64,000 bases of DNA, taken from positions 9,416,946 through 9,480,945 of the forward strand of contig CM025850.1 of assembly GCA_003952965.2 (NCBI GenBank). Reading direction: 5' to 3'. How positions within the stretch are numbered: position 1 is the first letter of the stretch; every line of letters starts with the position of its first letter. Origin of the DNA: Morella rubra (taxonomy: Eukaryota > Streptophyta > Magnoliopsida > Fagales > Myricaceae). The notes under the pieces were generated by a model. It was given only the letters and a program-made list of their open reading frames with translations, made no database searches and had not been told where the DNA came from. The translations under genes and the position numbers were made by a program. Below are positions 1 through 14,184 of the stretch, one piece after another.

Positions 1-1469
1 GGCTCTAATTCCTTTTCCCGTAAAAGGACTTTTAGTCATCTTTCCTTGCAAGCAGGGCTCACAGATTGGATAGGGCTCAATTTTCAGAAATTGCAATGGC
101 CCATCCCTTACCAATCTATTGATCCTATCAATATTGGCATGACCAAGTCTTAGATGCCACAAGTAAGTGGATTAACATCCCTTTTTCCTCTTAAGGGATA
201 ACACACTGGAATCATCATTCTCAATATTATTCAAAGAATTATCAACATTCAAAATATAAAGACCATCATAAATAATTCCAGAAGCAACAAATTTATTTTG
301 AAACTTAATAACAAGCTTGGAATTGAAAAGAAATGAATATCCAGATAAAGCAAGTTTTGAAACAAAATCAAATTTCTACGAACTTCTGGAACATAAAGAC
401 AGTCTTCTAGAATCAAAATTTATTTTAATAATTCTAAACTAAAAATTCCGATGGCGGTCGCTGCAACAGTTGCACCCGTCCCCATCTTAAGGATCAACTT
501 CCCCTTCATGGAGCCTCTGGTTCTTTGAACCCCTGCAACATATTGCAGATGTGAGATGTAGAACCAGAATCCACACACCATGAATTAAACGGACCATCCA
601 TTAAATTCAATTCAATTACAAGCATATCAGATATACCTTCAGAAGGTTTGCCCTTTTTTAAGAGAAGCTAAGTAAACTCGGCAGTTTTCTTTCAGTGACC
701 GGGCTTGCCGCAATGGAAACAATTTCCTTTGCCTTTATTCTTGTCACCTCCTTTGTTTCTTTGTTCACCTTGAACATTCTTAGCTGCCTGATACCCCTTA
801 TTATTTTTCTTGAAGTTTTTAAACTTGGGTTTAAGTTTCATATAGGCATTAGATTTCTCTGTGACCATCACATAGGTTTGTCCTTCTTGATGAGATTTGA
901 GCTGACTGCAACATATTGACAGCTCTGACATGTCACACTCATCTTGTTCATGTTGTAATTAAGGACAAACTGATTGAAAGAATCAGGCAGAGATGAAAAA
1001 TGGCATCAACTTTTGTGTCACCATCCATCTCAGCTCCCAAAAAATCCAGTTCGTTGATGAAAGAAATATCTTCAAGACATGTTCCCGAACTGGGCTCCCT
1101 TCCACCATTTTGGTGGACATCAGATTTTCATAGCAGTCTGCCTAGCAGATCTGCTCTGCTCTCCAAACATTTCTTGGAGATGCAACATAGCGCCTGCAGC
1201 TGTAGCTATGCCCTCACAATCTTTTGCAAAAATTTGAGATTGAGGCCATAATATAGCACTTTGCATATTATCATCATCATGCCATTGTTAAAGACTCTCT
1301 TTTCTTCCTTAGTGGCATTGTTCAGGGCAAGCTCAGGTGTCTCAGAGGTGAGAACATAACCGATCTTATCGGCTGAGAGAATAATCATAAGATTTCTCTT
1401 CCAATCAATAAAATTCGGTCATGTCAACCGATTGTCATCCAGAATCCTAGCCAAAGGATTAAAAGTCAT
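1..1469 (-). mobile_element. Ty1-copia retrotransposon remnant (gag and pre-integrase)
   Basis: Read on the minus strand this is the 5' part of a Ty1-copia polyprotein. It begins near 1469 with a gag start (MTFNPLARILDDNRL, then FIDWKRNLMIILSADKIGYV). A nucleocapsid zinc knuckle CFHCGKPGH follows at about 692-720, where the residue after His is now a stop codon. The GAG-pre-integrase motif LWHLRLGHANIDRI with CEPCLQGKMTKSPF lies at about 1-175. Integrase, reverse transcriptase and RNase H would lie to the left, outside the window. Several stops and frameshifts interrupt the reading, so this is a dead copy. I could not define its LTR with confidence. Confidence 0.85.
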
Positions 1470-2109
1470 TTTTGAATCTGCAAAACAATTTCACATATAT
1501 ATATTACCATTAGATTCAGGTTTTTGAAATACTAATGGTACCACCCATTCAAATAATAAACAGATATATCAAATATATCGCAACAATGAGAAATATAACA
1601 TTTATATTCATGTTATTCTAAATGGGTATCGAGAACCTCTACCTTACATGCAACAACAATCCCATTTTAGTTATCATTGTACATATCTTGTAAAGGTGAA
1701 TAGCTACTATTCATCAATATTTACATCATATGCAAAATATTTTAAAATATTTGTGATTCTCGATTTTCTTTTGGCCTACCTAAATAAACACATCTTATAC
1801 TATTTTAGTACTTGCGTTTATTTGGTTTGTGCATTCCATTATCTAAGTGTGTTCCAAATTCTTGTGAGTTTATGTCACTATTTTAGTAGACACTCCCACT
1901 GAGATGTAGACACTTATCTTCCCAAGAGATAAATAAGAAAATTTTACGAAATTAAAAATCGGTCTTATCCATTTTGGCTTCAACCAATTTTAATGAAGTA
2001 AAAACTCCTATTTATTGATAATAGAGACCATAGGAAAAATTACAATAATTAATCCTATTCAGCACCTAAAAATTGGAAGAAGAAAAAAAAAAAAAAAAAA
2101 AAAAAAATT

Positions 2110-2140
<31 letters not shown>

Positions 2141-2161
2141 GGGTTCGGTCAACCGTTGACC
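1470..2161. other. AT-rich interval with an A25/T29 hairpin-forming tract
   Basis: This stretch lies upstream of the copia gag start and could include its LTR, but I see no clear TG...CA ends or primer-binding site. It ends in a run of 25 A (2083-2107), four bases, then a run of 29 T (2112-2140). The two runs could pair as a perfect hairpin. No gene seen. Confidence 0.5.
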
Positions 2162-2266
2162 NNNNNNNNNNNNNNNNNNNNNNNNNNNNNNNNNNNNNNN
2201 NNNNNNNNNNNNNNNNNNNNNNNNNNNNNNNNNNNNNNNNNNNNNNNNNNNNNNNNNNNNNNNNNN
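2162..2266. other. Assembly gap (105 N)
   Basis: Run of 105 undetermined bases directly after the A25/T29 inverted homopolymer pair. The pair probably caused the sequencing or assembly failure. Confidence 0.99.
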
Positions 2267-3180
2267 AAGTCAATTGGGGGAAATGAGGTGTGGTTTCGAG
2301 GAGTAATTATAGAAAGTGGGACAGATAATTGAGACATTTTAATAGGTTCATGACTCATATGAGGGAGTTCAAAGCTGTTTAGAGGTCTCTGAAGATGTAT
2401 TCCACTTCTCAAACAATATTATGATTGGTGCCCCAAGTTATTGAAGGAGTGGTGGTGCCTTAACGTTTATAAAGGAGGATTAAAGGACGATTAGGATGTC
2501 TACTGTAAATGTTAAACTGCCAACTGCAATTAACTGCCAATGGTAGGGTAACCTACTACTCCTTTATAGGACGTTAAGAATAAAGAGAGTATACTCATAA
2601 ATGTGCCAATTTCGCTTTTCAGATTAAATTGGCACTTTCTTTTAGGTGGATTATGATCTTTGCAATTTATATGTCCGAATTGCATGATGCAATTTAGAAA
2701 GAGACAGTAGGTGAATCCTAATTTCTTTTAAGTAACACTAAAAAAAAGAAGTTGACATTAATTTTACTCTCATGATGTGGTGTTGAGAAAAAATTAGTTT
2801 TAACATATGAACAATTTGCAAAGAGTTGCCAAACAAGCAAAATAGCAAGTTATAATCCAATATAATTACTCTCTGTCAAGATGCACCATTTTGATAATGA
2901 AGTGTTAGGTATTCCATATAATTTGACCCCAATGCTGACATTTTATCTTGGAAATGGTGAAAAAAATAATTTGTTTGAAGAAATATGCTATATTTTGTAT
3001 GCAAAATCATGATTAAAAAATTATATCTGAAAACTGAATAAAATCTACACTATTTTTAATAAAAAAAAATTATTTAAGGTCAGCTGCCACCGATATTTGG
3101 GATGAAAACGTGGTGCCACCGGTGTATAAAATTTTTGACAATTATAAAAAAATAAAGAATTATTATCGTTTTTATCCCAT
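2267..3180. other. Intergenic region upstream of the NAC-alpha gene
   Basis: AT-rich intergenic DNA. No reading frame, repeat or transposon domain is recognisable. The last few hundred bases should contain the promoter of the NAC-alpha gene, but no convincing TATA box can be singled out. Confidence 0.5.
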
Positions 3181-3303
3181 GACTAATGATGGCCCTCGAC
3201 AGTGAGTTCCAAACTTTGGCCCAATTCAGGAAGAAAGATCCCTTATCTTTGAACACCAGTGCCCCCACGAAAGCGTACTCACAACAGTTATCCCCACGCT
3301 TTC

Positions 3304-5142
<1,839 letters not shown>

Positions 5143-5988
5143 ATAGGTCTACATATTCTATCCTGCAGTGTTGCTTTTTTGGGGGAGTAGTTTTGGAACT
5201 CATGTCATATTTAGTTTAAGTTGTAATCATTTGGCTCTACCTTTCTGTTTTTGTTGTACTTGAGCGAGTTTTCAGTCATTGTAAGGGTGTGTGCTTTGCT
5301 GAGTATTTATACTCCTAAGAATTTTGCTACTGGTTTTTGCTGCCCAAAACGCATTAAGCCTCAATCCCAACAAGCTGGCTTGTGGATTCCTTGATAATAT
5401 AGTTTGGATAGCAACATTTCTCTCTTCCACGAGTCCATCTAAGAAGTTCAATGTAAATCTGAGCTTGCTTGAGCTTTCCATGCATTCCGCCTGATGTTCT
5501 GCCCAACGAGGCCGGGTTTTGGCAATCCAAATCATGATGATATGGTCAAAATGCTCAGTCAGGGAAAATATACTCTGTTTACCTCAATCTTTTGGTTTTT
5601 ACCTATAACCAAACGATGAAAAAAATATGTGACCGTTGGTTAGCCAAAATGACTCTTTGACCTTGTAATCAAAGCTAAATTGAACTAAGAAAAAAACAAA
5701 CAGAGAAAATTTTAAGCCAATTTGAAAGCTTGTGGTACAGACCAAACACGGCTTTTCAGCCAAACATAGCTTTGATATATGAAAGTCAGAAGGGTAATGG
5801 GGACAAGAAGGTTGTCCTCATCATCACTAACTGGACGATATTTTGATTTTTTCAGCTGACATGGCTTCAACCAATGCAAACTAAGTTGCGTTGAAGCATT
5901 ATTGCTTGCTTGGGAATAAAAGAAGTAGAAGAACAATAAACGGGTAAGGTTTTAGCTCCAAGAGTACTATGGAGCTTCTCTATCCTCT
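5143..5988. other. NAC-alpha 3'UTR and intergenic DNA
   Basis: The first 130 bases or so are T-rich and fit a 3'UTR. An open frame at 5272-5535 on the minus strand (87 codons) matches no family I know and has no promoter or splice context, so I do not call it. Nothing else is supported. Confidence 0.5.
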
Positions 5989-6105
5989 CTAGCCGTTTAT
6001 CACCCTGCAATTGGTTCGTATCTCTCCAGCATCACCTGTCTGGACGCCAAGTTGACCCATCTTCACCATTGCTTCCGCAAATTTGCCCCACCAAAGCAGG
6101 GGGTT
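5989..6105 (-). pseudogene. Class III peroxidase C-terminal fragment
   Basis: The minus strand encodes FAEAMVKMGQLGVQTGDAGE followed by IRTNCRVING and a stop. This is the conserved C-terminal signature of secreted plant class III peroxidases (AMVKMG.LGV.TG..GEIR..C). The motif includes the last conserved Cys. No heme-binding His, distal His or other exons are found within several kb upstream on this strand. It is an isolated terminal-exon fragment, not a gene. Confidence 0.75.
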
Positions 6106-6804
6106 CCTTGCGTTTTGATTCACTTGGTTTGCTGTTGCTGGGTTTGTCAAAGTTTTGGTCTATGTAAACAACCCTCGGTTAGCTAGGAATGTCCATGTAC
6201 GTAACCTACATCACTGATAGCAGCTAGCAGGTTCATTGTGATAGTTTATCGGAATTAAACTAAATAAATAACCATGTTTTCAATAAAACATCTATCAGGA
6301 TTATAATTGCAATTTCGGATTCGATTACTTACCTTGATATAGTAATTCGGGAATCCACAAGTTTCAACCCGCTTCACGATCCAATCCAAAGCTCCAGCGA
6401 TTCAGAATAATAATAATAGCAACACAAATGTCTTGCCTCCTAAGGGATTTATGTCACTCTCTCATTTTAGGGATTTCTCTAATAGGTTCTGATGGCCAAC
6501 CCCTTGAATATAACAGTTATATTTATAGGCCTTGGGAAACCCTAGAGAGAGCATGAGACATAGGATCCTTAGGGATCTCAAATTCCAGCCGTAGGATTAA
6601 ACTGAAGAACTTTTCTTCTAATAAAATTAGGGCTTCTACTAATTACAATCAAGTCCATCAACATATTGTAATTGACCCTGAAATTTGAGATTATTACAAA
6701 TATGCCCCTTTTACATACAATTAATTCCTTCCACCAAACTATATTCCATATGAGATATTAGGACTGGATTACTCGTTTGGTTATCGAGGGCACATAATTC
6801 TAAC
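6106..6804. other. AT-rich interval between two gene fragments, possible LTR or insertion
   Basis: No coding signal. The sequence ends abruptly at 6804/6805, where the LRR-kinase fragment begins, as expected if an element inserted there. The CCTAAGGGAT-type blocks and overall look recall a copia LTR, but no matching ends or target-site duplication could be identified. Confidence 0.35.
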
Positions 6805-7060
6805 AAGCTTCACCTGCAAGCATTCCAACCCTACCAAATCAGCAACCCTTGAAGGGAGCAGAGAAATATCGTTGCCGAAGAACTCCAACTTTCTCAGACG
6901 GGGGGAACGCCGCTAAGCGATCTGGGGATCAGGTTGAAGACATTCTTGTAGATGTAGAGACCGTCTACGACGCCCTCCTCCTCGGAATCCTCGAGTGAAA
7001 AATTCAAGGTTTCTCCCGAAGACGTTGATACTGATCTTGTAGTCCGGCGAAGGTTAGTAC
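6805..7060 (-). pseudogene. N-terminal fragment of an LRR protein resembling the plant LRR/Raf-like kinase (At1g04210 type)
   Basis: The minus strand reads SSGETLNFSLEDSEEEG, then GLYIYKNVFNLIPRSL, and after a frameshift RKLEFFGNDISLLPS and LVGLECLQVKL. The order and spacing match the N-terminal part of plant leucine-rich-repeat proteins that carry a Raf-like kinase domain. The frame breaks in the C-run at about 6902-6916. The fragment stops at a sharp boundary at 6805, with no further LRRs and no kinase domain in the window. It is therefore a decayed first-exon fragment. Family assignment is from recalled similarity and needs a database comparison. Confidence 0.6.
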
Positions 7061-7937
7061 GGGGATTTCGATTTCTCGGCGGGGTCCTCGCGGTTCATGG
7101 GATTATCTACGGGCAGTAAACACTTCACAATGAGCAAGAATTATAACTGTGCTGGTCTTTTCCGGAGGAAAAGATAACGCAAACAGTAACGTCTTCCCCT
7201 CTCCTCAGTGGCAGAGAGAAAGAGACGTTAGATGACAGAGCGAGAAAGCGAAAAGAACACCATGTCACCATAAAGACTCAGAACAATAGAAAAGAAAAGG
7301 AAAGAAGATAACGCCATGAAATTTCAGAATCTTGAATTAGATTTCTGGGGCTGAATTTCCTCCGTACTTCAGTATCTATATATACACAAGGCAGCTGGGA
7401 AATCTCAGACTATTTCCGACAGCTGGAAAATTGAGCTTTCTTTGGTTGAGTACTGGGCTTGCTTTAACTTAGTACCCGACCCATCAAGGACAATGGGCAC
7501 GGTACCCGGCCCAACTGATTAATGGGTAAAAAATTCACTATCGTTTTATAAAGGATATTTAATGATTCAATCACGAAAGGAAGTCTTAATCTTTTCCCTT
7601 GAACTCTTTAGCATATATATATATATACTTGCTGAGGCTACGGTGGTGCAGGTGCAGGTGCAGGTGCAGCTATAAAACGATTAAGAAGATTCAGGCTTAC
7701 ATGTGAGTTTGAACTTTGCAAATTCCGACCATCTTCCTCTTTAGCATCAAAAGTTCATCAAAACTGACTGTTGATTACAAAAAAAAATCTATACTTTCGG
7801 TTAACTACGTGCATCCACACTTGACCCTGAAGCGTGCTCGAGTTCCGCAACAGGAAGGGGGTACAAAATATGCACATGTGACCTAGGAAAAGTAAAATTC
7901 GGGCACATATATGTACATGGTAAGAGCTGACAAGAGC
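7061..7937. other. Intergenic region downstream of the helicase gene
   Basis: Contains a (TA) tract near 7614-7626 and a short (GGTGCA) tandem run at about 7645-7670. The last part is probably the helicase 3'UTR (minus strand). No gene recognised. Confidence 0.5.
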
Positions 7938-10900
7938 TCACAGTGACATGAGGGCACGAAGATCATCAACACCAATCTCCCTCCTATTCTTTAGGCCCCT
8001 GCCTCCAAAAGCTTCCCTTGCAAGTTTTTTCTTCCTCTCCTGCAACTCTAATATCCTCTCCTCAATGCTGTTTCGAGCAATCAGCCTCACGATCTTCACA
8101 TTCTCCTTCTGCCCAATCCGGTGGACACGATCCATTGCTTGATCCTCTACTGCAGGGTTCCACCATGGCTCCAACAAGTACACTCTAGAAGCAGCTGTGA
8201 GGTTAATACCTGTTCCTGAAGCCTTAAGACTAGCAAGCAAAACTGTGGCCCCATCTTGTCCTGGGACTCCAAATTCTTTAATTACTTGAGCCCTTCTCTT
8301 TGCATTCATAGATCCATCTAAGCGCAAGATCTTGAAACCAGCAGCTTCTAGTGGCTTTTCAAGCAAGATCAACATCTTACGGAACTGCGAAAATACAACT
8401 GATTTTGTAGCTGCATTTTGACTCCTCGATTCCACGAGAAGTTTCAAAAGAGCAGAGACTTTAGATGATGTGGTTGTTTTTGAAGAGGATACTTGGTGGT
8501 CATCAGTGTCAGAGGCTTTTGGAGGGGCTGAGAACAGGTCAGACTCTGTCAAAGGACGGCGGCAAAGGGGGCAGCAGGGTTTGCGCCGTAGGGTTTTCAA
8601 AATACAAGCTTGGCAAAAAATATGAGCACAATGTGTAATGACAATATTAGTTGGTGGTGAAATGCAAATTGGGCAGTCAAAATCTTCACCGTCTTGCAGC
8701 ACCTCAACCATCTTTTGCAGCAACTCCGGGTTATTGGATACATCTGCTTGTCACCCTCGATTTATAAGTTGCATTTCAAGCAAGGAAAAAACACCAGGAG
8801 AAGATGCTAATGGAAACTACTTTCTGTAATTGGCATGAGAAAATCACAGCTTGAACAAGTATACAATCCGTAATGGTGAAAAAACACTTAGATAAAAAAA
8901 TGTTAGGGTACAAAGACAGCATTCCACTGAAAGACTACTCTTATCAAATGGTGCTGTTTGCATGCCAACATTTTGGGAGTTTCAAAATTTTGGTTTATGA
9001 GAATTGGTGAAAAAGTGAAGAGAGATAAAATTTGAGTGAATTTTTGTATCACTATTGTAATAAAAAAAGATGATTTCACATGGAGAGAGAGATAATTTTA
9101 TAGTTATTTTATTAGACCAAAATTTTGAGATGCATGCAAACACCACCATACGACAACGTGTTTTAAGCTAATAATCAATATAATGGCAAAACTTTGAGCC
9201 TTCCAATTCCCAGCAATCTATGACAAGCGGATGCAATCTATCACAAGTTTAATTCAACATCATTGAACTGGTAAGATAGGTAATAAAGCTAAGAATGCAA
9301 AGCAACTGATATTTCATTAACTTAAAGGGACCAACAAGAAAAGGAGGAGAAACAAACTAATATTCATTTGTGCAAGTACCTTCAATATTGTTAGAAGGGA
9401 GTAGTGATTTGAGATCTGAAGGGCACAAGGCCAAATCAACGCATATTTGGCGAAGTCGAAGAAGTATACTAAGTACAGCCGAGTAGTTGCGCATTAGGCT
9501 ACTAGCATCAAAATAATCCTGGAAAACACTCTTCACCTCCCCTTCCATCTTATCATACAGTTCACGTTCATCTCCAGAAAGCTCCACATAACAAGTCTCT
9601 ATAGTTTTTGGTGGCAATCCAATAAGTCCCTTGTCTTTCGTTCTTCGTAAAGAAATAGTTGCCATTAGAACCTGTATTTTGTATCAAGATGCATTACAAT
9701 AAACTTAAATTAGGAATTGACATATGAATTAATCAACCGGCAAACACAGAACCTAATAAAAAAGCAGAAATAAAGGTATGCTTTCAACAACTACCAGTAG
9801 GCCTCGCCTCCGATGGTGTGAAAAGGATGTGGTCTGGTGAGTAGTATTCAAATCCTACTAATAAACAAAAAACAAGGGAAAAACCAACCAAAGGTGCATT
9901 GGATATATTATTCACATGAGTCTTCAATTTTACTCTTCCAGGCAGGCAGTCCAGAACTACACTTTTGAAGTCCAAAATAGTGCTGCTAATAGAAAATACT
10001 ACTCCCGGTAGAGCACAACTGCTCTCTAGAACCTACTACTACAGTAGGTCAATAATACTACAAATCTATGAACAGTGTATTAATGCAAAAAAACAACTGC
10101 TTTTACAATTTAAGGATGTGACTGAATATCACAAATAGGAATCTACTAAAAAATGATTGAATCCTTAGCTAAGTTTAACTGTTTTTCATAGGTATGGCTG
10201 CTAGAGCATACCATGCAGATCTAGTAAACAACAAGCCAATAAAATAAAGACTCCCCTCCAATCCTAATTAAGCATTCTTATTGCCAAGAATAAAAACTCC
10301 ATAACACATAGATTAGTTTATTTGTAAGCTTTGAAGATCATAAAAACTGCAGAACCACTTGGCTTGCAAGCTTTTTAAGTTTTATAGTGCTATCCATGGA
10401 AGATTTCACCATATCTGGCCCAGCTTAATACTTCCATTCCACTGCTTCAACAAATACTCCTCATGTCCCACTGTGCTTTCTTTCTTTCCGAATTGGTCTA
10501 TAAGAGAATAGATGTCAATTCCTAGAATGAGAATGGAAATTCATTGTACTATTTAAACAATCCTCCACAATACTTCTTCCTTTTTCTATATGTTCTGTAT
10601 TTTGAATCTTCATTGGGTTATGCCGGAGATGGTGGGGGATGTTCTGTTGAGTTGGGGTCGGCAGTTTGTGGATCCATTGGCTAAGGCTATTTGGAAGATG
10701 GTTCCGTTATGTATTTGGTGGTGTCTTTGGAGGGAGCGGAATAGTAGGTGTTTTGATGATGCTGTTTCATCTTTGGAAAGTTTGCAGGGCGGTTTCTTTT
10801 TTTTTCTCTTTCTCAGGGCAAATGCGATGTTGGGGGGTTCCTTTGTAGATTTTCATGATTTCCTGAGCTCTTTTGTTTGTATGCTCTGATCGATTTCAGT

Positions 10901-13847
10901 ACAATCTTTATACTGTTTTCGCTCTTTTTCTTTCTCTTTTTTTCTAATAAAACTGTGCTTATTCATCAAAAAAAGAATGTTCCATGTTTTGGAGTTAAAT
11001 GATGAAGGGGAAAAATTGGATATAAGCTTAATTACATGACCACCATTGCGTTAGACACAAATCTACTTGACATTGTGATTTTTCAAAGAAGACATTCTTG
11101 TTAGGATGGGGAGGTAAAAACAAAAAGCTAAGAAGATTAATATGCAAAAATCCATGATTCACATCAAATGCTGTAATCAATTTAAGCATATCTTGGAAGA
11201 AAGCAAATGCAAATTATTGCAAATGCAACGAACAAATTCCCATTGGAGATAAATTAAGGCCATTTCATTTTACAAATCCTACATGGGTTCTGTTCCATCA
11301 CATGGTTGGTTTGTGTGAGTTTCATTCAGTTGATCATGGTCATACCATAGTTACCATGGTTGGTTGTCTTGTGACTAATATTCCCAACTCTTCGTCTTTC
11401 ATTCATAAAATTGTTTATGGAATGTTTCCCTATCCCATGAAGTGGAAAACACATCCTTCTTCAGCCATACCTCTCATCATAACAACCAAAAACACAATGC
11501 TCATTAATTGCCTTCCCAGATAGCGGGTAAAGGGAGGAGAGAAAAATATGTTCAATCAAGCCAAGTTTAGTATTGCACTCCAACAGCCGTAACAAGGTAG
11601 AAAGAGAGTACTTGACGCTTTCTTTTGTTCTTAATAAAAGCTGAAACCCAAATAATCCATGATCTTCAAACAGGGGACCTAAAATATCCCACACTTCACT
11701 TCTATATTTCCTTTCTTCTAATTGATAAGTGCAACACCAGTTTCCAAAAACATCTACAACACTTCACCTCTATATTCCCTTTCTTCTAATTGATAAGTGC
11801 AACACCAGTTTCCAAAAACATCTACAACACTTCACTTCTATATTCCCCTTCTTCTAATTGATAAGTGCAACACCAGTTTCCAAAAACATCTACAACACTT
11901 CACTTCTATATTCCCTTTCTTCTAATTGATAAGTGCAACACCAGTTTCCAAAAACATCTACAACACTTCACTTCTATATTCCCTTTCTTCTAATTGATAA
12001 GTGCAACACCAGTTTCCAAAAACATCTACAACACTTGGGTATGAAAGAAACTCATTAAATCTTTGACGACCATATTTGAAACAAGTAACAGCTCAATGAA
12101 AGAGGAAACAGACAATACATAATTGACAAGCTCTTCACCATACAAGAAAACAAAGTATCAGGCAAGAAAAATATTCAGAAAAATTAAAGCATTTAGCCAT
12201 GAAAACAATGATTTTGCAATCTCAACAAATGCGTTGTTGATTAACAACATTCTCAGTATAAGAACAACAAATCTACCTTTAAAAAGATATTACCTGAAGA
12301 CGTGAAAGGCCCTTTTTGTTCCCCTGAGCAAGGGGACGCTGTACCAAGCTTTGCCAATAACTCTTAATTGAAAATGGCTCAAACCGCAAGAATGCCATCA
12401 AAGAAAATAAATCAAATGAGCCATTCTGGATGGGTGTTCCTGTAACAACCCACCTCCGGTTTGCCATCAAGTCAGTGACAGCTCGACTATGTTGGGCATT
12501 CACATTCTTTATCAAGTGTGCCTCATCCAAAATGACCCGCCACCACTCAATTTTCTTCATAGGGGAATCCAGCCAACGGCCTTCAGTGGCAAGAGTACTA
12601 TATGTCGTCAATACTATATCATAGCTTTTGAGCTCCTCAATGTCATTTGTCCGATCACCATAATACATGTACACTTTTAGCTTTCCTGACCTAGTATGCT
12701 CGCTCAGCTGTGTTACCCACGAGGAAAACACAGAAGGTGGGCACACAATCAAAGTTGTCTTGCCACCAACATCACAGGAATACATATCACAAAGACCGAC
12801 AGATTTTCCTTTTACATTGTCATCCAATCTCGTATCACCAAGTTTACGTCTTTTCTGTGATTGGCCGCCCCTCTTACTAGGTCTTCCCCTCTTACCTTTG
12901 TTACCACCTTCCTCACCCATTTCATCTAACTTCTCTACGTCTTCACTAGCACTGTGAATTGTGGAAGCAAGAACACTGCCGCATTTATCAAAAGCAATCA
13001 AAGAGAGCAAAGTCAGAGTCTTACCTAAACCCATATCATCCGCGAAAATCCCACCTCGCAAAGGCATGGGCCGCACATCTGTTTGGTAATTGGTCAAAAC
13101 ATTCACATAATACCCATCTTTCTCCTCCCAAAAAGGTGGCAATTCCTCTGAATTCTCTCTATGAACCAACCACCCCAACCCCTCCTTTTGATGAGCAAAG
13201 AGCTCTGATTTAATGACATCTTTAGGCGGCTCCAACGCTTCCAGAGCACCCTTCTTGCTCACATTCTCATCAACAAGCTTGAAAATCTCATCCAGACTCC
13301 TGACTTCCTTCCCATCCTTTTTCTTCTCCTTAACGACCATGGCCTCGGACAGTGTGAACGACGCGTCAGATTCTGAAATCAAGTGCAACCCACCGCGCGA
13401 TATCGCCGATTTAACAGACTCAATGGCCTCAAATGCAGAGAATATATGAATTTGACAAGGAATCCTGTACCTATTACCTGCAGCACGAGTATTAGGCACA
13501 ATGGCTTCAACCAGAATCATATGACAGTCCATCAAGGGAGACAGAACGGCGGCGACGGAGCGCTCGATGTGGCCGACTTGGACGGAGCGGGTGTTCAAGA
13601 CCTTGATGGCGTTGGGATCGTAGGAGTTGAGGGGCTCACGGACCAGACCCACCATTTCACGGCCACTGATATTACCAGGGTAGTGCTGAGTACCGACTAT
13701 ATTAGCTATTACGAAGCCGACCATGTAGGTTTCGGTGGGAGATTGGGATTGTGAGTCTTGGGAGAGCGAAAAGTCGTCTGGATCAGTGTAGTTCTCTTGC
13801 CAGAGGTCAAGGCTCAAGAACAAGGTCACTGGGTCTTCGTCTTCCAT
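7938..13847 (-). CDS. SM3L1: HLTF/SMARCA3-like SNF2 helicase with HIRAN and RING domains, three exons
   Basis: Nuclear RAD5/HLTF-family protein expected to act in DNA-damage tolerance or chromatin remodelling as a DNA-dependent ATPase and E3 ubiquitin ligase. Exons on the minus strand: 13847-12294, 9671-9380, 8743-7938. Phases agree and give 883 aa. Domain order: HIRAN at about 43-138 (GFVIANIVGTQHYPG), SNF2 N-lobe with Walker A DDMGLGKT at 270-277, DEAH at 441-444 and WVVTGTPIQN at about 466-475, C3HC4 RING at about 639-676 (CPIC...CAHIFCQAC...CCPLC), helicase C-lobe with DRVHRIGQK near 820. A basic insert with an RGRP AT-hook-like core lies near 320. All catalytic motifs are present, so it looks functional. 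Intron 1 (2.6 kb) carries a LINE end and a tandem repeat. Its 5' end is duplicated at 41.6 kb. The symbol is by similarity to the Arabidopsis HIRAN-RING member. Confidence 0.94.
10590..10978 (+). mobile_element. 5'-truncated LINE 3' end in intron 1 of the helicase gene
   Basis: On the plus strand, antisense to the host gene, a frame contains CIWWCLWRERNSRCFDD. This is typical of the region after the reverse-transcriptase zinc-binding domain at the end of plant L1-type LINE ORF2. The segment ends in T-rich sequence and a short A-run (TTCATCAAAAAAAG). Similar 15-mers flank it, ATGTTCTGTATTTTG near 10590 and ATGTTCCATGTTTTG near 10977 (12 of 15 identical), a possible old target-site duplication. 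Confidence 0.7.
11691..12036. repeat. Five 68-bp tandem repeats (minisatellite) in helicase intron 1
   Basis: Units begin with ACACTTCAC at 11691, 11759, 11827, 11895 and 11963, exactly 68 bp apart. A partial sixth unit ends at 12036. The copies differ at only a few positions, so the expansion is recent. The array lies about 260 bp downstream of the exon 1 donor site, on the intron side. Confidence 0.95.
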
Positions 13848-14180
13848 GGCAAAGAGAGCGAATCAGAGGTATAGGTTCAGAGAGACGGAGAGAAAGAGAA
13901 AGATAGGAGACGGTCGTGTATAGGTGGAGGTTGGGCCGTTCGGGCTAGATGTCAGTCGGTTGGTTCCTTCTCAGGTTGAAAGTTTGAATCCATATAGAAA
14001 GGCGGGTTTAGAGAGAGAAAGAGAGGGGAAATAAGGAAAAATTAGACTCGTGCAGATTTATAGATGTTTTAACAGTTGGAATAATAAAACAGGCAATACT
14101 CGGTAACTACTATGTGAACTCGGACGGTGCCGGAATTTCAAGTTCTTGTAATTTCCTTACTAATCGGTATATCTATTATT
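13848..14180. promoter_or_regulatory. 5' flank and 5'UTR of the helicase gene
   Basis: Purine-rich GAGAGA-type sequence directly upstream of the start codon, typical of plant 5'UTRs. The same sequence is repeated at about 41733-42055, upstream of the duplicated exon 1 fragment, so the promoter region was copied too. No clear TATA box. Confidence 0.5.
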
Positions 14181-14184
14181 TAAG

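Noticed and set aside
5272..5535. 87-codon minus-strand frame after the NAC-alpha gene
   Set aside because: No recognisable family, no start context or splice sites, and it overlaps the probable NAC-alpha 3' region.
10590..10889. Separate plus-strand gene within the helicase intron
   Set aside because: Its only recognisable motif is a LINE ORF2 tail, and an A-run ends the segment. It is a transposon fragment.
11691..12036. Regularly spaced repeats that might suggest a CRISPR array
   Set aside because: The 68-bp units are contiguous with no unique spacers, in a plant intron. It is a minisatellite.
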